A DNA stretch of 64,000 bases, taken from assembly GCF_021917145.1 (NCBI RefSeq), contig NC_061065.1, forward strand, positions 5,669,337-5,733,336, given 5' to 3'. The stretch is from Hypomesus transpacificus. Taxonomy: Eukaryota; Chordata; Actinopteri; Osmeriformes; Osmeridae. The translations under genes and the position numbers were made by a program. Under the pieces are notes generated by a model, which saw nothing but the letters and a program-made list of their open reading frames with translations, searched no databases and was not told the DNA's origin. Below are positions 12,401 through 23,069 of this stretch, in pieces; position 1 is the first letter of the stretch; each line of letters starts with the position of its first letter.

Positions 12401-12872
12401 TAAGATGGTCCTGCCTTCATACCTGGTGGAAGGAGGAGATGGCTTTTCTATGATTAAGGAGGAGAGGCTGAAACATGACAGTGGTAATTACTTGTTGTGA
12501 CTCAAAGTTCCTCATACAAACTTAAGTGTCGAATCATAACTGTTGTATTAGTTTTAACAGGCAGAGGTATTTTATAAACCAGTGTTTTTGTGTCACACCA
12601 AAAAATATTTAACAGTTTTATTTGTTGCATATTTTCTGTGCTTTTTAATAATATGTTGACAGGACAGTTTAGTAAACTGTTAAATCTAGACGGTGTGTAA
12701 CTCTGCTTTAGGTGATCTGGACATTGCTGTTCTGGCTAGCTACATCTCAGAAAGGAAGAAGGTGCACCCTGCAGTGGAGGGAAGAATCAGGATGTTCAGC
12801 TCGTCCAGTGGAAGATCTGGGTCCATGTTCCTGCTGATTCTGGTAGGACTGCTCCTGACTCAAAGCCTCTAA
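9435..12872 (+). CDS. nt5e: Ecto-5'-nucleotidase (CD73), 9 coding exons, about 565 aa
   Basis: GPI-anchored cell-surface enzyme that hydrolyses extracellular AMP to adenosine. Coding exons: 9435-9746, 10198-10420, 10581-10769, 11078-11275, 11368-11522, 11629-11737, 11871-12020, 12283-12483 and 12712-12872. All join in frame to 566 codons including the stop (human 574 aa). The N-terminus is a signal peptide ending near Ala18. Metallophosphatase motifs are HTNDVH (25-30), DAGDQ (73-77), GNHEF (107-111), GHSG (210-213) and GGHSN (232-236), which hold the two-metal site. The C-terminal substrate domain has VLPFGGTF, with Phe409 equivalent to human Phe417; the other adenine-clamp position, human Phe500 by my count, is Tyr492 here. 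The C-terminus, Ser/Gly-rich followed by FLLILVGLLL, is a GPI-attachment signal. The exon 4/5 join relies on acceptor CCTCTTAAG at 11367, which restores a DP...AD..W block shared with human; the nearer CAG would cause a stop. The start ATG has no in-frame competitor upstream. Confidence 0.97.
11757..11810 (+). repeat. GT/GA microsatellite in nt5e intron 6
   Basis: A (GT)n run is followed by (GA)n-rich sequence, starting about 20 bp after the exon 6 donor. The open frames across it are artefacts of the repeat and the flanking exons. Confidence 0.85.
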
Positions 12873-14165
12873 CGTTTTATCTCAGCAGAATTCGTTTACA
12901 AAGCTCACTTTTAAATAGTTTCATAGCATCTGTGTAGAATGTCATAACTATGACCATGTCTGCGTCGTTAGGATATGAGCAATAGGAGCAGAATGTATCC
13001 AAGCTCTGTCCCACTAAATATTTATGGACATAAGAGGTAGGCATGTCTCTTGAAGCTAAATGTTAATAAACATTTAGAGAGCTATACCTATTTGTTTCAG
13101 CTTTACTATTAAAAGGTAACAATTTTACAGCAAGAAATCATAAATTATTTGTCCAATTTCTTTTGCTTGAAATGTAAAAACACGCAGAAAGTTTATCGCA
13201 AGACCAATGTATGTGTGTTACCTGTGAATACCATGCATGTGAACATTTTAGTTTTCTGCATAAAAATAAATAAATGATATGTTCCCATCTGTGACGGTTT
13301 AAGCATGACCTGGTGATATGTTCACAGACATGGTTACAAAGTTATTAAGTAACTAAACAACTTTGATAAGACTGTTTGGAAACAAATGTTTTTCAGGAAA
13401 CAATAAGAAAGGCAGACTTAAAGTCCAGGAGACAAAGTGTATTTTATGGCACTAAATTTCATAATCACATTTTACAATGAAGTACAGGACAAAATAACCA
13501 TTGTCAAACCCGAATTAAATTATTAAATCAAATGTATTTTGGACAGACTATGTACTGTGTGGTGTACTGTACTGTAGTGCATCTGTAAATAATGGAATTA
13601 AAGTCCCTCTCTAACATGTGTTTGAGATTGTGTCTCACAGGGCGTTATGGGAAACTTTTCAGAGGACAACGTCTCCTATGTAGCCTGATCTCACACACAA
13701 CAGACTTTCATTCTCAGGGGGAGGTAATTACTCTCCTGAAGGCTCTCATGGCTCCAGTAGATCTGTTGTGCTGCTGCTTTACCAAATAATTGACATCATT
13801 AGAGAAAAACTGGATTGACTAAGATTTTATTGACTGGAATAAGAACAGAGATGGAAATTGTAGCAGGACATAGTCAGGGTACTGACTGTAGCAGGTCATA
13901 GTCAGGGTACTGACTGTAGCAGGTCATAGTCAGGGTACTGACTGTAGCAGGTCATAGTCAGGGTACTGACTGTAGCAGGTCATAGTCAGGGTACTGACTG
14001 TAGCAGGTCAGTTATCTGGAAGTCTGAAAGGGACAGCATTCGCTATGAGGGAAACATTACCAGTTTACTTCTGTAAAACGTTTTCCTCTAATCAATGTCA
14101 CTCAATACGAGAAGTTTAACATATCACAAGTGCAGACGTGACACCAATCAAATCAATAAATATAC
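12873..14165. other. nt5e 3' UTR and convergent intergenic region
   Basis: After the nt5e stop, AATAAA-type polyadenylation signals occur at about 13071-13076 and 13265-13274 on the + strand. On the - strand an AATAAA at 14171-14166 could end snx14. The two genes are convergent with about 1.3 kb between coding ends. A 28-bp tandem repeat lies inside (separate entry). Confidence 0.6.
13859..14010 (+). repeat. 28-bp tandem repeat, about 5.4 copies
   Basis: The unit TAGCAGGTCATAGTCAGGG plus TACTGACTG is repeated with almost no variation; the first copy differs by one base. It lies between the convergent 3' ends of nt5e and snx14. Confidence 0.95.
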
Positions 14166-14308
14166 TTTATTAGTGGATTACTTTACATTGGAATGTTGAT
14201 ATGGTCCCAGGGACATTAGCATTTGTTAGTGTACTGCAACTCTTTTTAGCTGACGAACATAGGGGGGCAGCTGTGCTTTAGATCCATTCACTCCTGTGAC
14301 CGGAGTCA

Positions 14309-14358
14309 CTCTGTCCACCAGTCTGTGGATTCACTCTGTCCACCAGTCTGTGGAAAAA
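14309..14358 (-). repeat. 25-bp tandem duplication carrying the snx14 terminal splice acceptor
   Basis: On the minus strand CCACAGACTGGTGGACAGAG and the next five bases occur twice in a row. Each copy begins with a CCACAG acceptor. Copy 1 follows a strong T-run and copy 2 lies 25 bp downstream. The acceptors enter the same reading phase but differ by 25 nt, so they give different C-terminal peptides: ending DWWTE with stop at 14331, or ending SEWI with stop at 14278. Confidence 0.85.
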
Positions 14359-17300
14359 AGAGACAGCCGTGTCAGTCCACAGCTAGTCCAGTAACATCTA
14401 TTGAAGCTGAGAATCCTTTCAGCTTGGTTATCCTTCCATAAAAGATCAATAATAGAATTATACGATAATACAATTAGACGTATGCATTTAGCGATGTCTT
14501 GAAAATAAAATAACACAGACCAATATTGTTAAAAGATTTTCACCTTGTTGAGCTCTGGGAAGAGCTCCTGAATAGCAATATCCAGCAGAACGTAAGTCAT
14601 CTAATGAGACCACACAGAAACACAAAACATTAGTTTGGGTTTTTATACAATTAGATGCTGGTGACATCCTCTTCAAAGTGCTCCCATCTTACCTGCTTGT
14701 TGAGCATTGGCTGCTGAAAGCCTTCAAACAGAAGCTTAATGCCTTCAAACTTGGCCTCCTCGCCAATGCACTTAACCACAATGTCTGCAGAAGGTTAACA
14801 GACAAGATTAAAAAGAAAATCCAAGTTAGAACTTTACAGATCTACTCTCTGATTTACCCAGTTCAATTGACAGATATGCAAGTGAGAGAGGGGTACTTTA
14901 AACAAAGGCATGTTTACTAGTATAATTTTTTAAACAGGGATTAGGAGCTATTAATGACATCCAAAATGGCGTCTGAGCAAATTAATCCATCGCCCACATC
15001 AACCATGGCAAAGCTCAGAACATCCACATATTACATGACACACAATGGAAGAACGGAGTGGAGAAAGGAACATTTAAAGTTTAATTTGAACCTGGCAAGT
15101 ATCTCATCATCTCTTCAAAGGTCTGTTTGGCTCTCCTCTGCTTGTCTTCTGTGTAGCGTTCTTCACTGTTCTCACAGAACACGGCATCTGAGACAAAACC
15201 TCACCATTAGTCTGAGGCACTGGGGAGGGGCTGACAGGGGAGAGTGCTACAAGGAGTCATTAGGACCAAACAGAGTGAGGAGTCACAGTAAAACACTTCT
15301 ATTGTCTGGGCCTCGGGCTGGATGGAAGGGAACAAGAATAATATTAACACCGACACTCTGAAGTGTTTGAGTGGGCCAGTTCAATTCCCGGCTGTGCCAA
15401 ATGACATAGTGTCCTTGGGCAAGGCACTTCACCCTACATGCCTCGGGGGGAATGTCCCTGTACTTACTGTAAGTCGCTCTGGATAAGAGCGTCTGCTAAA
15501 AGACTACATGTAAATGTAATGCCCCCATTCAAACACGCACATTAACCTTTGCTCTTTCACCGGATGATATTCAAACCGCTTTACCAGAGTTCACCACACA
15601 GGAACTCTGATGTCCCTGGTGTTTGAGAGGGATGCTCAGACCACCCACCTCTGAGCTGGGTGATGAGAGACACCAAGCGGTGCTCCTGGAGAATCCTTTC
15701 CAGCTTCATCTGCATGTACTGGTCCATGTACGCCTCAAATGTGTTCTTAAACAGGATCCGTGCTCCTGACAGGATGTGATGCAACCATTCCGGCATGTGG
15801 AACACTATGCGACCTGTCAGGCGACACAACTGTAGTGAAAGGCAGGTTCACCAACACAACTGTAGTGAGAGGCAGGTTCACCAACACAACTGTAGTGAGA
15901 GGCAGGTTCACCAACACAACTGTAGTGAGAGGCAGGTTCACCAACACAACTGTAGTGAGAGGCAGGTTCACCAACACAACTGTGGTGAGAGGCAGGTTCA
16001 CCAACACAACTGTAGTGAGAGGCAGGTTCACCAACACAACTGTAGTGAGAGGCAAGTTCACCAACACAACTGTAGTGAGAGGCAGGTTCACCAACACAAC
16101 TGTAGTGAGAGGCAAGTTCACCAACACAACTGTAGTGAGAGGCAGGTTCACCAACACAACTGTAGTGAGAGGCAAGTTCACCAACACAACTGTAGGGAGA
16201 GGCAAGTTCACCAACACAACTGTAGTGAGAGGCAGGTTCACCAACACAACTGTAGTAAGAGGCAGGTTCACCAACACAACTGTAGTGAGAGGCAGGTTCA
16301 CCAACATATCTCCCCACATTGATTACATGATTAAAGTTGTGATCTACTCCGGTGGAGGTGAACGATTTAGACCCTTTATGACTTGGATCTTATTAAAGTT
16401 AACTCTCACGGTCAAATCCAACCACAAAACGTTTGAAAAAGTGTTTGGATCACTTACCCACATACATCATGTAATCATACATTCCCTCAACTGTGGTCAT
16501 TTCCATAAAGTAGTTCTGGTTTTGCTTCCTCTCCACACTCTCAGACAGATTTGCATTGTTCCTGAACAGGTCGTTGAAGAGCTATAAATGAGGATAGCAG
16601 TACCAGTCATACAAACTCCTTCTCAATCATCTACTGTACTTTCTGAATGCGCTATTTGTATGTCAATTTGGGTCAAAGCGTTTGCCAAAAGGACAAAATG
16701 TAAATGTTGAGCCAGATGTAGTCAAGACAGATGATCAGTTTGTGAACAGGGAGTGGGATAAGATGGTGGTTGAAGACTCACCTTCTTATCATACTCGGTT
16801 GTGGGGCTGAGGATGGTCAGTTCTGGTCTGCTGGGTTTGGGCTTGGGTGACTCGCAAGAGTTGAAAAAAGACTGGATGAATGGTTCCAAATTCTGCCCTT
16901 TCTGGAACGAAGCATAGAGCAAATAGACCATGTGGAATAGAGTTGTGTTTCAAATCAAGACTCAAATTCATGTTTTTCATGCCAAACAGAGATACTGTAC
17001 TTGTTTTCCTACCTCTTTCATAAGCTTTCCAGGAACAGACTTGAAAATTTTACCTGCAGTTTAACAATTAGAGATAAAAAAAAAGATTACAGAAGAAAAG
17101 ACACAAATCAATTGTTCTCAAATGAATTGTCTTGGTGTTGTGCTGAACTGTACAGAGTTTTACCCAGATTAACATCAGGCAGCATCTTGTCCAGGAACTG
17201 AGATTCCATACTGTGTGGGGACAGGAAGTCAGCAAGAAGCTGGCTGTTACTCAGCTCTGGGTGCAGCAGAAGCCTCTGGATAAACACACAAGCATGGAAA

Positions 17301-20300
17301 CGCCTCCAAAAATAAGCACGTACAGTACATCAACATTCACACAAACATAGCCATGATTACTGTGCTTTGGTGGGAATATACCTGCAAATACTCCTCAAAC
17401 TCCTCCCTCTTAGAAGATAAGAACTCAACATTCTTTGGTCCAATTATTCTTTTGGAAGGAAGCTGTGCGTCTGCAAACGACCCTGTGTAAACAAATGACA
17501 GTTCTAATTCAATTCAGATCCACACCCAGGGTTTCCCGCAGCACTTTTCAGTCAAGGCGGCCGCCTAAGCAACACACGCCTGCTGGTTTTTGATAGCGAT
17601 ATCTGCCGTTGTCCTGTTTTCTCCCTTCCATTCCAAATAGTGACCAACGGCAGTCTCACTCTTCAGAACGCACCCCCCCTCCCCTCCCCTCGGCAAACCC
17701 AAAACACATTTTTGGCGGGGAAACCCTGCACATCTGTTAGAGAAAACAGATTGTGTGAAATGGAGTTGTGTTTCAAATCAAGACTCAAGATGAATGATTT
17801 TCATAAAAATTCAGTCAAAACTGAATTTGGTTCCTGGGTTAGATAAAAGGGATTATAAACACTTACCATGGAATTCAGTGAGTTTTGATTCTAGCACGTA
17901 GAATTCTAGATATCTCCTATAGATGGACCACTTTTCAGTTTCATGCCCCACTGAATGAGAAGAAAACAGTCACTCAGCCTCACACAGCCCACTCAGTATT
18001 TTCCCTCCATTATTTTACACAGCTTCTTTTTGGCTTCTCTCACCTTCCTTCCTGTCTTTGCGCTCCACGTCGATGCAGAACACAGGGACCCTCTCTCTCC
18101 TGGTCTCGTCGTCGTACAGGTCCACATAGGGGATGGAGATGCTCCAGGCAGACAGGTTCCTCAGGACCCCCGGGGTGCCGGCTGCTTCAGCAGGAGACTC
18201 ATCCTCCACAACCACTGTGGCCTCCTCCACCTGCAACACAGCAGGAGACACCAGGAGGGCTCAAGATGGACTTCAACTGTCATGTCCTCTGAGAGGCCAT
18301 TTGTTTTACAGTACGGAACATACAGACACATATTATACACAAAGTAAAAAAAAAACTATAATTTTAAGATTGTTTATGGCAGCCATCATAATATACAATA
18401 CATACATATAAAATACTTTGTTAGTGTTCTTAGGTAGAACACAAATTAGATTACAAAATACATGTACAAATTGGGATTTTTCATTTTTTTTTAAGCATTG
18501 AAAGGTTGAAAAAAACATTTCTACCAAAAAGTTTTGGGAAAAACTTTTCTATAAAATTATTTCGATTTTATTTTTATATTAAAAAGTTGAAAGAATATTT
18601 TGTGAGGAAGCACTCACCAGGTCTTCCTCTGCGTCGACCATAGCATAAGAGGGCAGCATCGCTCCTTCCAAGGTGTTGCTCTTGAACACTCCTTTGATTT
18701 TACTTCCAATCCTGCTGATTCCAAATGTCTCCCCCCGCTTTGATATGTTTCTGTACAAACACACAGTGACATTGAACATGTAACCTTCAGAGTTAGAGTT
18801 ACAACAAATAAACCAGAATTCTACTCTGATACCTTTACATCGTGTGCTGTATACAAATATATTTTGCATACTGAATTGAGTCTACTTTTATATTTTGGCT
18901 AGGGAGAGCAAACATGCCCAGCTGAGACAGAAATACAAAGATTGACACATTCTACCAATGCAAGCAGCAACTAGAACAGAAACACACAGGCAATGACTGG
19001 TACAGCTGCATATCATACAAGCCCATGCTTATGGAATGAGACAGGTCTAAACAGAAAACTGTTCAAGAAGTCTTGGGTTTCAATGTTGAGTGCAGGAGTT
19101 GAGTGCAGGAGTACAAGACGTCTTGTACTCGCTGTGAAATATTTTACTATTGATTGTTCTTCTACAGGTACAGTCCTGCACTTTTTTTTGTGGTTCATGT
19201 TGTTTGAATTTGTAACTTGTATAACTGCATGCTCTTATGGGTCTTCCCTTTTGGCACTTGTTTAGTTTTTTCACAATATATGCTTCATGTTTTGGCTGCT
19301 TGCAATGTTTGGGACTACCTCGTTGTTATGATCAGTGACCTATACTCTTTTGTAAAGCTCTCTCTTGGAAGTCGCTTTGGATGAAAGCGTCTGCTAAATG
19401 CATAAATGTAAATGTAGGAGTGCATGTTGATGTTGCCTTGTCCTTACGCAAGGCACTTCACCCTACTTGCCTCGGGGGGGAATATCCCTGTACTTACTGT
19501 AAGTTGCTCTGCTAAATGACTAAATGTAAATGTAGGAATAGGAGACCATGTCCCGCAGCAGGTAACTGGTGCTCATTATACACAAGACAACTATGGTACA
19601 AAGTACGACACACAAGGACAGACCACTGATAGACACAGAACATCAAGGGACGAGGAGAATTTCACAGTATGTGCATGACAGCCAGGTCCAAGGTCATCTT
19701 TCTCCCCTGTACACAGAACCTTCTGCGGCTGAAGCTTACAGTAAAGGGCCCTAGCATAAATATATTGTATGTTAGCTGGAATTAAAACTACTGTAAAAAA
19801 AAAAAAAGTAGATTCTAAGTCTAACGTGTTTTTGACTGTGTTTCGGGGGTTAAGATGTTTAAGGATGTCAGGATAAGGGCTTAGTCAGCACATAGTAAAC
19901 ATTCAAAACCCAAGCACTGACTCGCAAAAGCCCAACAGTTTAAGTAACTAGCACCAAATTGTCAAAAACAGCAGTTTGTTTCCTTTACTGCCATCCAGGC
20001 AATAACAGGTGCATGCAGCAAACCGGGCAGCCGGGAGACATTGACCTGCATCATGCCAAAACATACTTACCTCATATCATCGAAACTCAGGCTATTCCTG
20101 GAACAACAGGCACAGTAAATCATACAGTAGGTTGCCATGGCAAACACTGACAAAGGCTACAAATTGGCTGTTTTTTTACTTGGGGGGAACTTAGGGAATG
20201 CAGTGGCCATGAAATGTTACTTATTCCAACACACACAAAACAAGCTCCATTCTAACTTTGACAGAAATAATTAAATATTTCTGTACTTCATGGGGGAATG

Positions 20301-22980
20301 TGGAGGCCCTCCAGTGTCCTGTGGTTACCAACCTGCTCATTCTGGAGTTCCTGGTCGGAGACTCCACCCCTCTGAGGAGGTGCCTGAAGTACTGCACACA
20401 AACAAACACACACAGAGCTGTGGTCAACTTGAGAGCCTCTGCATTCACCCTGTGGTGATGTAGGCGGTCGCTACATCCCAGTTTTTGCCCTGGATGATGT
20501 TAACTTTGTGGCTTGGGCCTGTGTGGGTGTGGCCTGGGCCTGTGTGGGTGTGGCCTGGGCCTGTGTGGGTGTGGCCTGGGCCTGTGTGGGTGTGGCCTGG
20601 GCCTGTGTGGGTGTAGCCTGGGCCTGTGTGGGTGTGGCCTGGGCCGGTGTGGGTGTGGCCTGGGCCGGTGTGGGTGTGGCCTGTGTTGGTGTGGCCTGGG
20701 CCTGTGTGGGTATGGCCTGTGTGGGTGTGGCCTGGGCGGGTGTGGCCTGGGCCTGTGTGGGTGTGGCCTGGGTCTGTGTGGGTGTGGCCTGGGCCTGTGT
20801 GGGTATGGCCTGTGTGGGTGTGGCCTGGGCGGGTGTGGCCTGGGCCTGTGTGGGTGTGGCCTGGGTCTGTGTGGGTGTGGCCTGGGCCTGTGTGGGTGGG
20901 CCTGGGCCTGTGTGGGTGTGGCCTGTGTGGTTGTGGCCTGCGCCTGTGTGGGTGTGGCCTGCGCCTGTGTGGGTGTGGCCTGCGCCTGTGTGGGTGTGGC
21001 CTGCGCGTGTGTGGGTGTGGTCTGGGCCTGTGTGGGTGTGGCCTGGGCCTGTGTGGGTGTGGCCTGTGTGGGTGTGGCCTGTGTGGGTGTGGCCTGTGTG
21101 GGTGTGGCCTGGGCATGTGTGGGTGTGGCCTGGGCCTGTGTGGGTGTGGCCTGGGCCTGTGTGGGTGTGGCCGGGGCCTGTGTGGGTGTGGCCGGCGCTC
21201 ACCTCATCACTGTGGCAGAAAAGAGGGGTGAAGACTCCCTCCAGTAGAGACAGGACATGCTCGTAAGCTTCAAACAGGCAGCGCATGGTCTGCAACTGGA
21301 CCACGCCCATGTATGGACCCTGAGCAACTGGGAGGACAGGGATTATCACCGGGACGTCGTCCTGAGGGATTGGGACTTGTGATTGTGCTCAGTGTAGGTT
21401 GCTTACTGTTGCGTATTTCCTCTACGATGAAGGTGTCAAAGCTGATCTTGTCAATGCTCTCTTCCAAGCAATAGGTCTCATAGATGTGCTGCACCTCCCC
21501 ATGCAACCTCTGCAGCTCAGCATCACTCAGATCAGGAGACAGGATCTTGTCGTTGAATTCCTCTGGATGAAGTGATGCAACAGTTAACCACCGAACCAAA
21601 TGTTTCTTTCAGCATCATGTTGACGCATTTTTAAACGGTGTGACTCTTCAGCCCTTTCCTCACTATTGTTACGGAAGTCGTTAAAAAAATAGCATAGTAG
21701 CACGTGACAGCTGAGCCGTCGTGAGTTGAAAGGGAGTCCTGCTTAGTGAGGCAGAACTGCAGCACATGCACTTACCCACAGTGAGGCAGAACTGCAGCAC
21801 ATGCACTTACCCACAGTGAGGCAGAACTGCAGCACATGCACTTACCCACAGTAAGGCAGAACTGCAGCACATGTACTTACCCACAGTGAGGCAGAACTGC
21901 AGCACATGCACTTACCCACAGTAAGGCAGAACTGCAGCACATGCACTTACCCACAGTGAGGCAGAACTGCAGCACATGCACGGCCCCTTCGTGCTTCAGG
22001 AAGTTCATGAAGCGGAACAGTAGATCCTGCTGCTCTCTGATCTCCTTAAGCTCCAGCTTCAGAACCTAGACAACCATGGGGGGACGAGCAAGACAGGCCC
22101 GACTGCAAGTTAGTTGCTGAGACTAAACGACCAAAACATTAAAATGCCAATGTAATAATGATATATAATAAATATATATATAATATAATAATGATATATA
22201 ATATAATAATGATATATAATATAATATTGATATATAATATAATAATGCCATTCTTCCTGTGTGCTTGAAGCGAGGCGCGAGGCACGAGGCCTGCTCTTAC
22301 AGATGCCTTCTTGTTCCGTGGGTCAGCGTACTTCTGCAGGAAGGGGACCAGGGCAGAGGAAGGCTCACTGGCTGCTTCATGCTGAGAACACAGTAAAGAT
22401 GAGTTCCCATCCCACACCATCTCCACACGCCTGCCATGACATGACTGGAAAGTTCAACCTTTACTCACTGGACTGTCATCAATGAATATCAGCACCATGT
22501 GGTTCACGGTATCCTAAAAGGAAATGAATGCAATGTTTGTAAACATGACCTGCATTGGTTGACTGTCGAGACTGAGTTTGTACATCATTATTGTTACTTC
22601 CATATACAGTATATTAGATGGGTTCTGCTTACTGGGTCGGCCATGAAGTCCATAGTGGGGAGTATCACAGAGCCTGTCATAACCTCTCGCAGTAATAAAG
22701 ACAGAGACCTGGAAAAACGTGCAACAAGATGTTCTGTTATCCATTCAGGGACACTTGTCAATAAAACCCCAGCAGGAGTTTATTTCTCATCCAGGTCTCA
22801 TGTGTCGCCTACCTGCAGTCAGTGGCTTTAGGGGGCATGACATAGTTAAACAGCATCTCTGTCAGCTTCCTCAAATAGAGAAGCTCATCTCTCCTGCTGT
22901 GGAGAGCCACATGCAGGTCTGGGCCATACTCCTCCAGAGCAGCCTGCTGCAGACTCTCTGAGCTCCTCACTGGTGTGTGG

Positions 22981-23069
<89 letters not shown>

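Noticed and set aside
15824-16306. Regular 30-bp direct repeats resembling a CRISPR array
   Set aside because: The copies are contiguous with no unique spacers, and the genome is eukaryotic. It is a minisatellite.
15747-16587. Long open frames on both strands across the 30-bp repeat
   Set aside because: They result from a repeat length divisible by three and the absence of stops in the unit. Their peptides are pure 10-residue repeats, and the region is an snx14 intron.
20445-21349. Several 200-290 residue frames rich in His/Pro/Thr or Gly/Val/Cys
   Set aside because: They are translations of the G-rich minisatellite; only the part at 21327-21203 on the minus strand is a real snx14 exon.
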